Assembly (NCBI RefSeq): GCF_028768465.1
Contig: NZ_CP118225.1
Span: forward strand, 682,001-746,000
DNA from: Rhodopirellula sp. P2
Lineage (GTDB): Bacteria; Planctomycetota; Planctomycetia; Pirellulales; Pirellulaceae
Length of the DNA stretch: 64,000 bases
Direction: 5' to 3'
Shown here: positions 10,825 through 19,280 of the stretch, one piece after another
Layout: each line of letters opens with the position of its first letter
Numbering within the stretch: position 1 is the first letter of the stretch
Notes under the pieces: model-generated
Told to the model about the DNA's origin: nothing
Database searches by the model: none
Seen by the model: the letters and a program-made list of their open reading frames with translations, nothing else
Made by a program: the position numbers and the translations under genes

Positions 10825-11017
10825 GGGTTTCCGAGGCTCCATCCTGGATGATTCACCAGAGGCGTGACGCCGATCTTTCGACCTGCTGACGCCAAGTTGC
10901 CAAGCGGTTGGCGATCATCGGCGGATCGCGTTGCAAACCTCGCAGAGGGTGAATCTTCCGCCTAAGGTAACGGTTTTGCGTGCCAGTTCAATCATGCTGA
11001 CACTTCGTCAGAACAAC

Positions 11018-12010
11018 TCAGCCCATGCCGGTGAAGAGGTGCCGTTTGATGGCGGCGGCTTTGGGGGTGAGCTGGTCGGTGGCTTGCGATGGGGTGTTGG
11101 TGGAAACCGGTGGGACCCGATCGGGGTGGTCGAAGTCGATCAGCTCGAGTTCGCCGTTTCCATACTCGACCATCGCGGTTGCGTTTTCGACCCAATCACC
11201 CAAGTTGAAATACAGCGGTCGCTTCGCGTCGGGGTGGTCTGACGTGGGACTCAGTCGTCGCACCGTCGGGATGTGGATGTGACCGCAAACGATCGCATCA
11301 CAATCGTTGGCACAGGCGTGTTGGCGGACCTTGGATTGGAATCCGCTGACCCACTGCACCATGCGTTTGGTGGTCTGTTTCAAGTAGCGACTGATTCGAC
11401 GGGGCTTCATTCGCAGCCACTTCAGCACTCGGTTGATCGCTCGGTCGGCGGTCAGCAGCAGGGTGTAAAGGAAGGTGCCGATCAGCGAAAGCCAATGGGC
11501 TTGGCGTTCGACTTTGTCAAATTGGTCGCCGTGCAGCACCACCACTCGCCGCCCATCGACGGTTTCGTGGACGAATTGTTCGCTCACGGTCACGTCCTCG
11601 GACTCGGCAATCGCGGGCCAATCCGCGTGCCGCAGGTAGTCGTCGTGATTCCCCGGCGTGTAGCGAATCGCGGTTCCCTCCGCGGCCAGTTCGGCCAAGC
11701 GATTCAGCAAGCGGTCGTAGATTGGCGGCCAATACGGCTGCATGTGCAGCACGCGAGCGTCGATGAAGTCGCCGACCAAGTACAGATGTTCAGGTTGGTG
11801 GCTGTCCAGGAATTCCAGCAAGCGATCGACCTGGGCATGTCGCAAACCGAGGTGGACATCGCTGATGAAGATCGACCGAATCGTTCGCGTTGCGGGCGCA
11901 GGCGTCACGCCGGATCGCGAAGAGGGGCCTGGTCGCGTGCCGCGAGGCGACAGGACGGCCGACGATTGGTTGGGCAGAGAAGTGATCAACAGGGTGGTCC
12001 ATCGGGCCAA
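11018..12010 (-). CDS. Calcineurin-like metallophosphoesterase (LpxH-like)
   Basis: Metal-dependent phosphoesterase of the UDP-2,3-diacylglucosamine hydrolase type. The ordered metal ligands are all there: SDVHLG, GDFIDA, GNHDD, HGDQFD and CGHIHIP. A C-terminal FNLGDWVENATAMVEYGNGELELIDF block follows, as in planctomycete homologues of this group. A role in lipid A synthesis is possible but not proven. The start is uncertain: TTG 12010 gives 330 aa, while GTG 11908 gives 296 aa and trims a low-complexity Ser/Pro/Arg leader. A 14-bp tandem duplication (12006-12019 and 12020-12033) lies at the 5' end. Confidence 0.85.
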   Translation of the reverse strand: MARWTTLLITSLPNQSSAVLSPRGTRPGPSSRSGVTPAPATRTIRSIFISDVHLGLRHAQVDRLLEFLDSHQPEHLYLVGDFIDARVLHMQPYWPPIYDRLLNRLAELAAEGTAIRYTPGNHDDYLRHADWPAIAESEDVTVSEQFVHETVDGRRVVVLHGDQFDKVERQAHWLSLIGTFLYTLLLTADRAINRVLKWLRMKPRRISRYLKQTTKRMVQWVSGFQSKVRQHACANDCDAIVCGHIHIPTVRRLSPTSDHPDAKRPLYFNLGDWVENATAMVEYGNGELELIDFDHPDRVPPVSTNTPSQATDQLTPKAAAIKRHLFTGMG

Positions 12011-12033
12011 ACGAAGGTCGCCAAACGAAGGTC

Positions 12034-12426
12034 AACATGTTCGTCGTCAGGATAACCACTGCTGCCAAAAGTCGAGTGCCAATGATTCGAAAGAAGAAAT
12101 CAATTCACGAAATAATCCATGGCGGCTTGGTATCGGCGAAACGGTTCCCGAGGTTTGCGGCCGCTCAGGGTACATTCTGAGCAGGGTTCGGTGGAAAAAC
12201 ACGTGATTGGCGGTTGCTGCGGGACTCCTTTGGCGTGAGTGACGGGGTGTGCGCATTCTCAACACAAACTGGCCCGGCAGGGGGACACTTTCGCGACAGA
12301 TGGTCGCATCCGCGGAGAAGGAATGCCACGGCTCTCTAGGCTGAACTGTCCCAAAGGCGTAAACTTCGGGGGTTGAGCCGATTCAACCGATGAGAAAACG
12401 CTTTTGTGCGTTGCCTGAGACGTTGA
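12034..12426. other. Gene-free spacer between metallophosphoesterase and sdhC
   Basis: About 390 bases between divergent genes. The only reading frames are short and show no codon pattern or motif. Promoters for both neighbours must lie here, but no consensus boxes were convincing. No hairpin terminator or repeat was recognised. Confidence 0.4.
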
Positions 12427-13338
12427 ATGGCGGTTCTCAGATTGGCCAGTTTCCACCTCAAGAAGACCTGGACCCACGTGTCTGAACTCACTCGTTCGCA
12501 ATCGTTTTTCCTGCGTCACGAATTTGCCATTCGACGACTGCATTCGCTGACCGGGATTGTGCCGCTGGGCGTTTACATGGTCATTCACTTGACCACCAAC
12601 GCCAGCCTGCTCAACGGGACGGCAACGTTCCAAAGAGCGGTTTTCATGATCCACAGCCTGGGGGAATTGCTCCCCGTGGTGGAATGGGGCGGGATTTTCG
12701 CGCCGTTGCTGTTCCACGCGATCTTGGGCGTTTGGATCATCCGAACGGGCAAATCAAATCTGGGCAACTATCAATTCACAGGCAATCGGCGCTACGTCTG
12801 GCAACGCTGGACGGGTTTGATCGCCCTGATCTTCTTGATGACTCACGTGTTGCACCTGCACGGTTGGTTCCACGCCGGTTTTTGGCTGGCCATCATGGAG
12901 CCCCTCGGGTTTGCCAGCTTTGACCCGTACAACGCCGCTTCGTCGCTGGGCAATGCGATGCAGGGATACGTCTGGCCAGCGTTTTACCTGGCTGGTGTCT
13001 TGGCGACCGTTTATCACCTGGCCAACGGCATTTGGACCGCGGGAATCACCTGGGGGTTCTGGATTTCGCCAAAGGCTCAAGAGCGTGCCACCAAAGTGTG
13101 CACTGTATTCGGTGTGATTTTGGCTGTGGTTGGAACATCGGCCTGGTGGGCCGCGGTTCGGATGGACACCGACGACATCGCTCAGGCGAGAGCGGAAGAA
13201 GCCATCATGTACGAAGCTGCCAAGGAAACCGGATTGGCTTACGACATGCCCGAAAAACGAACTCCCGTTGAAGTCGAAGCCGAAGAATCCGATGTCGCTG
13301 AAGCATCCGATTCCAGCGACGACGCGGCCACTGAATAA
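12427..13338 (+). CDS. sdhC: Succinate dehydrogenase cytochrome b subunit
   Basis: Membrane anchor of complex II, which passes electrons from the iron-sulfur subunit to quinone through haem b. It belongs to the single-subunit (Bacillus/epsilonproteobacterial) type with five transmembrane helices. HEFAIRRLHSLTGIVPLGVYMVIHL starts the first helix, and further histidines in LLFHAILG, MTHVLHLHGWFH and VYHLANG are candidate haem ligands. At 303 aa it is longer than the roughly 200-250 aa norm because of an acidic Ala/Glu/Ser tail of about 60 residues. The start may be ATG 12427 or GTG 12478. sdhA follows after 41 bases. Confidence 0.92.
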   Translation: MAVLRLASFHLKKTWTHVSELTRSQSFFLRHEFAIRRLHSLTGIVPLGVYMVIHLTTNASLLNGTATFQRAVFMIHSLGELLPVVEWGGIFAPLLFHAILGVWIIRTGKSNLGNYQFTGNRRYVWQRWTGLIALIFLMTHVLHLHGWFHAGFWLAIMEPLGFASFDPYNAASSLGNAMQGYVWPAFYLAGVLATVYHLANGIWTAGITWGFWISPKAQERATKVCTVFGVILAVVGTSAWWAAVRMDTDDIAQARAEEAIMYEAAKETGLAYDMPEKRTPVEVEAEESDVAEASDSSDDAATE

Positions 13339-13379
13339 GTTTGCAACCACCCATTTTGATTCTTTGAAGGAAACGTTCC

Positions 13380-15389
13380 ATGGCACAATCCAACTCGCCC
13401 ACCCGCGTGGTTGTCGTTGGGGGTGGTTTGGCCGGTTTGGCGTCGACAATGAAGTTGACCGAACTGGGCGCCCAAGTCGACTTGATCAGTTTGACCCCCG
13501 TCAAACGTTCGCACAGCGTGTGCGCTCAGGGCGGCATCAACAGCTGCAATGATGCGACCCGGCAGCTTGGCGATGACGAGTGGAAGCACCTCGACGACAC
13601 GGTTTACGGGGGTGACTTTTTAAATCACCAACCGCCTGTCAAAGAGATGGCTTTCTGGGCTCCCAAGGTCATCGAGTTGATGGACCGATTGGGCGTGCCC
13701 TTCAACCGTACCGGGGAAGGTTTCATCGACCGTCGCCGGTTTGGCGGAACCCTGTACAAGCGGACTGCCTTTGCGGGAGCGACCACCGGGCAGCAGTTGC
13801 TGTATGCCTTGGACGAACAAGTCCGTCGCCAAGAGGTCGAAGGCAACGTCAACAAACATGAATTCTGGGACTTCCTCGGTCCGATCCAAGACGAAACCGG
13901 TCGTTGCCGCGGTGTGGTCGCTCAGGACATGGTCTCGATGGAAATCCGAGCGTTCCCAGCCGATGCGGTGGTGGTTGCCACGGGCGGCTGCGGCCTGATT
14001 TACGGTCGCAGCACGATGAGTGTGTTCTGCACCGGCAGTGCTGCCAGTCGCTGTTTCCAGAACGGTGCCAAGTACGCCAACGCGGAATTCATCCAGGTTC
14101 ACCCCACTGCGATTCCGGGTGCCGACAAATTGCGACTGATGAGCGAATCGGCTCGCGGCGAAGGCGGACGTGTGTGGGTGCCGCGCACTCCACAGGACCC
14201 ACGCGGCCCACGCGACATTCCAGAAGCGGATCGCTATTACTTCTTGGAAGAGCGTTACCCCGAGTACGGCAACTTGGTTCCCCGCGACATCGCCACCCGT
14301 GAAATCTTTGACATCTGTGTCAATGAAGGGCTCAGCGTCGAAGACGATCGGATGTGTGTGTACCTCGATTTGACGCACATCCCCCGTCACGAGTTGGATC
14401 GAAAGCTCGGCGGGATCCTCGAAATTTACGAGAAATTCCAGGGCGTCGACCCACGCGACGAGCCCATGAAGATCTTCCCTGCGGTTCACTACAGCATGGG
14501 CGGTTTGTGGGCGGATTACGTCAAAAGCGACGAGGGCGGGTTGGAAGCAGGAGCCCCTCGCAACCACATGACCAGCATCGATGGTTTGTACGCGATTGGC
14601 GAGTGTGATTACCACTATCACGGTGCCAACCGTTTGGGTGCGAACTCGCTGCTGTCGTGCATCTTCACCGGGTTGTTCACGGGTTCGTCGATCATGAACT
14701 ACTCGGCATCGCAAGAGTCGGGTGCGTCCGATGTGCCTCAATCGCTGCTCGATTCCGCGGTGAAAACGCAGCAAGATCGCCACGATCATCTGCTCCACGG
14801 CAACGTGGGTAGCGAGGAAAACCCGTACCTGATTCACCAAGAATTGGGCGACTTGATGACTCGGGTCGCAACCGTGGTTCGTCGCAACGACCAGCTCGAA
14901 GAAGCCATTCAAAAGGTCGACGAGCTGCACGAACGAGCGATGAAAGTTTCGCTTGCCGACACTGGCTCATGGACCAACCAAAACGTGATTTTCGCGAAAT
15001 CGTTGCAGGACATGTTCCCGCTGGCGAAGGCGCTGCTGAAAGGTGCCTTGCAGCGTGACGAATGTCGCGGGGCTCACTACAAACCGGACTTCAAGAAGCC
15101 TTCGTTGACTTCGGACGATCCTGTTGAACGACGTCGTCAAGCGGAAGCTTGGTGCGATGCGTTCGAGGCCAACAATGAAAAGTATCTCAAGAGCACGGTT
15201 GCGACCTGGAACGCCAGCACCAACCAAGCTGATCTTGCCTACGAAGATGTCGACACGTCGTTGATCCCACCCCGCCCGCGTTTGTACGGATTGGTTGGTG
15301 CCGAGGAGATCGAACAAGTCTGGAACGAACGAGCTGCCGAAAAAGCGGCTCAGTCGCAATCAGGGCCTGGGTTGGTGGGAACCAACTGA
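13380..15389 (+). CDS. sdhA: Succinate dehydrogenase flavoprotein subunit
   Basis: Oxidises succinate to fumarate with covalently bound FAD. Seen in order: the dinucleotide-binding GGGLAGLAS near residue 12; the flavinylation segment KRSHSVCAQGGINS, whose histidine carries FAD; HPTAIPGADKLRLMSESARGEGG with the catalytic arginine region; ATREI; HYSMGGLW; and GANRLGANSLLSC. The length of 669 aa fits the B. subtilis-type SdhA/FrdA clade, in line with the one-subunit SdhC. The order is sdhC-sdhA-sdhB with 41 and 73 base gaps, one operon. Confidence 0.97.
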   Translation: MAQSNSPTRVVVVGGGLAGLASTMKLTELGAQVDLISLTPVKRSHSVCAQGGINSCNDATRQLGDDEWKHLDDTVYGGDFLNHQPPVKEMAFWAPKVIELMDRLGVPFNRTGEGFIDRRRFGGTLYKRTAFAGATTGQQLLYALDEQVRRQEVEGNVNKHEFWDFLGPIQDETGRCRGVVAQDMVSMEIRAFPADAVVVATGGCGLIYGRSTMSVFCTGSAASRCFQNGAKYANAEFIQVHPTAIPGADKLRLMSESARGEGGRVWVPRTPQDPRGPRDIPEADRYYFLEERYPEYGNLVPRDIATREIFDICVNEGLSVEDDRMCVYLDLTHIPRHELDRKLGGILEIYEKFQGVDPRDEPMKIFPAVHYSMGGLWADYVKSDEGGLEAGAPRNHMTSIDGLYAIGECDYHYHGANRLGANSLLSCIFTGLFTGSSIMNYSASQESGASDVPQSLLDSAVKTQQDRHDHLLHGNVGSEENPYLIHQELGDLMTRVATVVRRNDQLEEAIQKVDELHERAMKVSLADTGSWTNQNVIFAKSLQDMFPLAKALLKGALQRDECRGAHYKPDFKKPSLTSDDPVERRRQAEAWCDAFEANNEKYLKSTVATWNASTNQADLAYEDVDTSLIPPRPRLYGLVGAEEIEQVWNERAAEKAAQSQSGPGLVGTN

Positions 15390-15462
15390 GTTCTCCGACG
15401 TTTCCAGCCAACTGCTTTGTTCACCGCACCGCCTCTCAACCACCTTTTGAATTCTTCCACCG

Positions 15463-16317
15463 ATGATTGCTCTCGAACCTTCGACTAAGAAACGACCCGA
15501 GTTCATCAACGTTCGCGTGCGTCGTCAGGATGCTCCCGGAAAAGCTCCGTACTGGGAACTTCACAAGATCAAGTACGAGCCCGAAATGAACGTGATCAGC
15601 GTTCTGCAACGGATCGCGGCTCAGTCCACCAACCGTGACGGAAAGAAAGTCACTCCCGTCGCCTGGGATTGTGGTTGCCTGGAAGAGGTTTGCGGTTCAT
15701 GCACGATGGTCATCAATGGCCGCGTTCGCCAAAGCTGCAGTGCCTTGGTGGATCGTTTGCTGGCGGACAACGCCGACGAGATCGTCCTGGAGCCGATGAG
15801 CAAATTCCCGGTTGTCCGTGACCTGATCGTCGACCGGGCTCGGTTGTTCCAAGGTTTGGAACGAGTCAAAGCTTGGGTGCCTGTCGACAGCTATTTCAAC
15901 ATGGGTCCGGGCGAGCGAATTCTGCGGGACGACCAAGAACGCAACTACCCGCTCAGCCAATGCATGAGCTGCGGGTGCTGCGTGGAAGCTTGTCCTCAAT
16001 ACAACAAGATTGAACTGACCCAGAAGTCAGGCGAGACGAACGAAGAGTTCGAAGCTCGCGAAAAAGAAGCGTACTCAGAAGCGTTTGTGGGGCCGCACGC
16101 GATTTCGCAAGCGATGCTGTTCAACAACCATCCCACCGGAAAAGTTCTGGCTGGCGAGCGACTGGATGCGTTGGAAGGCCCCGGTGGCCTGGCATCCTGC
16201 GGGAACGCTCAAAACTGCGTGGCCGTTTGCCCCAAGGAAATCCCGCTGACCACTTCCATCGCACGTGCCGGGCGCGCGACGACGCTGCACGCGATCAAGA
16301 CGTGGTTTGAAAAGTAA
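15463..16317 (+). CDS. sdhB: Succinate dehydrogenase iron-sulfur subunit
   Basis: Relays electrons from FAD to quinone. All three cluster motifs are present: the [2Fe-2S] site CGCLEEVCGSC, the [4Fe-4S] site CMSCGCCVEACP and the [3Fe-4S] site CGNAQNCVAVCPKEIP. At 284 aa it is slightly longer than usual because of a charged insertion (residues about 187-207, SGETNEEFEAREKE) just after the 4Fe-4S motif. The TAA stop at 16315-16317 is directly followed by the TTG start of the next reading frame. Confidence 0.97.
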   Translation: MIALEPSTKKRPEFINVRVRRQDAPGKAPYWELHKIKYEPEMNVISVLQRIAAQSTNRDGKKVTPVAWDCGCLEEVCGSCTMVINGRVRQSCSALVDRLLADNADEIVLEPMSKFPVVRDLIVDRARLFQGLERVKAWVPVDSYFNMGPGERILRDDQERNYPLSQCMSCGCCVEACPQYNKIELTQKSGETNEEFEAREKEAYSEAFVGPHAISQAMLFNNHPTGKVLAGERLDALEGPGGLASCGNAQNCVAVCPKEIPLTTSIARAGRATTLHAIKTWFEK

Positions 16318-16713
16318 TTGCGTTGGCTGCGGTTTCGCTGGTTGCGATATCTCTGGGCCGCTCCCAACACGCTGATCGGAATCACGATTGGGCTGTTGCT
16401 GGGGGGCCGCATTGAGTGGGTTGCAGGCGTTGCTGAAATCCACGGGCGGTGGATCGCCAGGGGCCTGCGATCGATGCCGGTTCCCGCCGCGGCGATGACT
16501 CTCGGCCACGTTGTGCTGGGCTGCACGCTCGCGGATCTCGAACGGACTCGGCGGCACGAGCGAGTTCACGTGCGACAGTACGAACGCTGGGGCCCGTTCT
16601 TCTTGGCCGCCTATCTCACCGCTTCCTTGGCATTGAAGCTGATGGGCCGCGACGCTTATCGCGGCAACCCATTCGAGATCGAGGCCTACGCTGTGGACGA
16701 CCCGTCAAAGTGA
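16318..16713 (+). CDS. Small membrane-associated protein with HExxH motif, function unknown
   Basis: A 131-residue frame opens with TTG immediately after the sdhB stop and ends at 16713. An N-terminal hydrophobic stretch (NTLIGITIGLLLGG) may insert in the membrane. HERVHVRQYERWGP holds an HExxH zinc-protease signature, and a second hydrophobic segment (FFLAAYLTASLALKL) is followed by NPFEIEAYA, whose glutamate could be a third metal ligand. This arrangement recalls minimal membrane metallopeptidase-like proteins, but I do not recognise a named family. Direct abutment suggests cotranscription with sdhCAB. The TTG start has no visible Shine-Dalgarno sequence. Confidence 0.6.
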   Translation: MRWLRFRWLRYLWAAPNTLIGITIGLLLGGRIEWVAGVAEIHGRWIARGLRSMPVPAAAMTLGHVVLGCTLADLERTRRHERVHVRQYERWGPFFLAAYLTASLALKLMGRDAYRGNPFEIEAYAVDDPSK

Positions 16714-16737
16714 TCGAAGCGAAGTGTTTTTTAGCTT

Positions 16738-16864
16738 CTAAGCAGTTCGGCAGGAGTCTTTCAGCACTTGGAATGGTTTGGGTAGCGTCGTTGCTCCCAC
16801 GTACAACCGTGGCTAACGCCAACGGCTCAGATGGTTGCACCTGATCATTCCATCCGACCTGCTT
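16738..16864 (+). repeat. Dispersed repeat, long form (paired with inverted copy at 62358-62487)
   Basis: Starting CTAAGCAGTTCGGCAGGAGT and ending GACCTGCTTA, this 127-bp segment matches the reverse complement of 62358-62487 at roughly nine positions in ten by eye, with a 3-base indel. Both copies are followed in the same relative orientation by the short TCGC-GGA-GCGA and CCTTGGGTT palindromes. It is noncoding as far as can be seen and lies between sdh and the tandem array. Confidence 0.8.
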
Positions 16865-16886
16865 AGCTTCTAACTTCTCAGGGCAA

Positions 16887-17112
16887 CAGACCTTGCGGTC
16901 TGCCTCCTTTCGGGAGGTCGTGCCGTTTCGAAGGGTTGTGCATCACAGTTGCGAACGCCGCCCGTTGGCAACGGGCGGGGTCGGAAAGCGAGATTCCAGC
17001 GAGTTTCCCGGGGGAGCGGCATTGCCCGCCGCGATTCCATGTTCCCGCCCCCGCCCTCACCGACGCCTGAACGGCGTCGCTCGACCTAGTTGTCGCTTCC
17101 CCGAAACTTCGG
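16887..17112. repeat. Mosaic of short hairpins upstream of the tandem array
   Basis: Several unrelated perfect dyads follow one another. CAGACC/GGTCTG is at 16887-16902. CCTCC/GGAGG is at 16903-16917. CCGCCCGTTG/CAACGGGCGG with a one-base centre is at 16958-16978. GACGCC/GGCGTC is at 17062-17078. CCGAA/TTCGG lies just after 17100. The word GCCTGAACGGCGTCGCT (17065-17081) recurs at 19158-19174, on the far side of the array. No coding frame is credible. Confidence 0.7.
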
Positions 17113-17165
17113 TGCTTGCCGCAGAAACTCAACCAAGCGCGACACCAGAAAACGGCACCACCTCC

Positions 17166-19143
17166 AGTCGCGGAGCGACGAAAGCCGAAAGCCTTGGGTT
17201 TCAACCCAAGGTCATCCACGTCTCAACACGCCTCCCAAGTCGCGGAGCGACGACAGCTGGGACACGCCCCGATCACCTGTCGCCACTCCGTGGCTTTCCT
17301 GTCCCGGACGCGAAACTCCGATCCTCGGGTTGAAACCCGAGGCTATCAACGATCACCGCTCCGCGGTTGAACCGACAGACACAGCACGCCCGACCAGCCC
17401 CACCCAAAATCCCACCGCGTGAAATCCCCGACGCCCGTGTAGTGATTCAACTTTCGGCGTGCCCGCCACACCAGTCGCGGAGCGACGAAAGCCGAAAGCC
17501 TTGGGTTTCAACCCAAGGTCATCCACGTCTCAACACGCCTCCCAAGTCGCGGAGCGACGACAGCTGGGAACATGCTCCGAACACCTGTCGCCACTCCGTG
17601 GCTTTCCTGTCCCGGGGGCGTCACTCCCACCTCGGGTTGAAACCCGAGGCTGCCAACGATCACCGCTCCGCGGTTGAGCCGACAGACACAGCACGCCCAA
17701 CCAGCCGCACCCAAAATCCCACCGCGTGAAATCCCCGATGCCCGTGTAGCGATTGAACTTTCGGCGTGCCCGCCAAACCAGTCGCGGAGCGACGAAAGCC
17801 GAAAGCCTTGGGTTTCAACCCAAGGTCATCCACATCTCAACACGCCTCCCAAGTCGCGGCGCGACGACAGCTGGGGACACGCTCCGAACACCTGTCGCCA
17901 CTCCGCGGCTTTCCTGTCCCGGACGCGAAACTCCGATCCTCGGGTTGAAACCCGAGGCTATCAACGATCACCGCTCCGCGGTTGAACCGACAGACACAGC
18001 ACACCCAACCAGACCCACCCAAAAACCACCGCGTGAAATCCCCGAGGTCCGTGTAGCGATTGAATTTTCGGCGGGCCCGTCACACCAGTCGCGGAGCGAC
18101 GAAAGCCGAAAGCCTTGGGTTTCAACCCAAGGTCACCCACGCCTCAACACGCCTCCCAAGTCGCGGAGCGACGACAGCTGGGAACACGCTCCGAACACCT
18201 GTCGCCACTCCGTGGCTTTCCTGTCCCGGGGGCGTCACTCCCACCTCGGGTTGAAACCCGAGGCTGCCAACGATCACCGCTCCGCGGTTGAGCCGACAGA
18301 CACAGCACGCCCAACCAGCCCCACCCAAAAACCACCGCCTGAAATCCCCGAGGTCCGTGTAGTGATTCAACTTTCGGCGTGCCCGCCACACCAGTCGCGG
18401 AGCGACGAAAGCCGATAGCCTTGGGTTTCAACCCAAGGTCATCCACGCCTCAACACGCCTCCCAAGTCGCGGAGCGACGACATCAGGGAACACCCTCCGA
18501 ACAACTGTCGCCACTCCGCGGCTTTCCTGTCCCGGGGGCGACACTCCCACCTCGGGTTGAAACCCGAGGCTATCAACGATCACCGCTCCGCGGTTGAGCC
18601 GACAGACACAGCACGCCCAACCAGACCCGCCCAAAAACCACCGCCTGAAATCCCCGAGGTCCGTGTAGCGATTGAACTTTCGGCGTGCCCGCCACACCAG
18701 TCGCGGAGCGACGAAAGCCGAAAGCCTTGGGTTTCAACCCAAGGTCACCCACGCCTCAACACGCCTCCCAAGTCGCGGAGCGACGACAGCTGGGACACGC
18801 CCCGATCACCTGTCGCCACTCCGTGGCTTTCCTGTCCCGGACGCGAAACTCCGATCCTCGGGTTGAAACCCGAGGCTATCAACGATCACCGCTCCGCGGT
18901 TGAACCGACAGACACAGCACACCCGACCAGCCCCACCCCAAAGCCACCGCATGAAATCCCCGATGCCCGTGTAGCGATTGAACTTTCGGCGTGCCCGCCA
19001 AACCAGTCGCGGAGCGACGAAAGCCGATAGCCTTGGGTTTCAACCCAAGGTCATCCACATCTCAACACGCCCACCAAGTCGCGGAGCGACGACAGCTGGG
19101 ACACGCCCCGATCACCTGTCGCCACTCCGTGGCTTTCCTGTCC
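17166..19143. repeat. Tandem array, about 6.5 copies of a 306/307-bp unit
   Basis: Copies begin (AGTCGCGGAGCGACGAAAGC) at 17166, 17473, 17780, 18087, 18393, 18699 and 19005, spacing 307, 307, 307, 306, 306 and 306; the last is truncated near 19143. Each full unit holds two TCGC-GGA-GCGA mini-hairpins, a CCTTGGGTT/AACCCAAGG dyad, a CCTCGGGTT/AACCCGAGG dyad and an ACCGC-TCC-GCGGT hairpin. Units fall into two versions at the centre: 1, 3 and 6 carry GGACGCGAAACTCCGATCC, while 2, 4 and 5 carry a GGGGGCG(T/A)CACTCCCACC form. The long frames crossing the array change phase where the period is 307 and look spurious. Confidence 0.95.
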
Positions 19144-19280
19144 CCTCACTCGCGTAGGCCTGAACGGCGTCGCTTCCCAGAAACTTCGTTTCGGGAGAGG
19201 TACATCATGTGAAAGCACGCTGAAGAGCGGCGTTGATAAACAGCACGACCTCAGGGAGGGTGAAGCAAGTGCCATTCGGC

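Noticed and set aside
12047-12265. 72-codon minus-strand frame upstream of the metallophosphoesterase
   Set aside because: Composition is arbitrary (Arg/Ser-rich), no start signal, no homology recognised.
17367-19030. Long overlapping reading frames of 100-220 codons across the tandem array
   Set aside because: They arise from the repeat itself, are open in more than one frame, shift phase where the period is 307 bp and show no domain.
17166-19143. Array considered as a CRISPR locus
   Set aside because: The unit is about ten times too long, copies are near-identical throughout with no unique spacers, and no cas genes are nearby.
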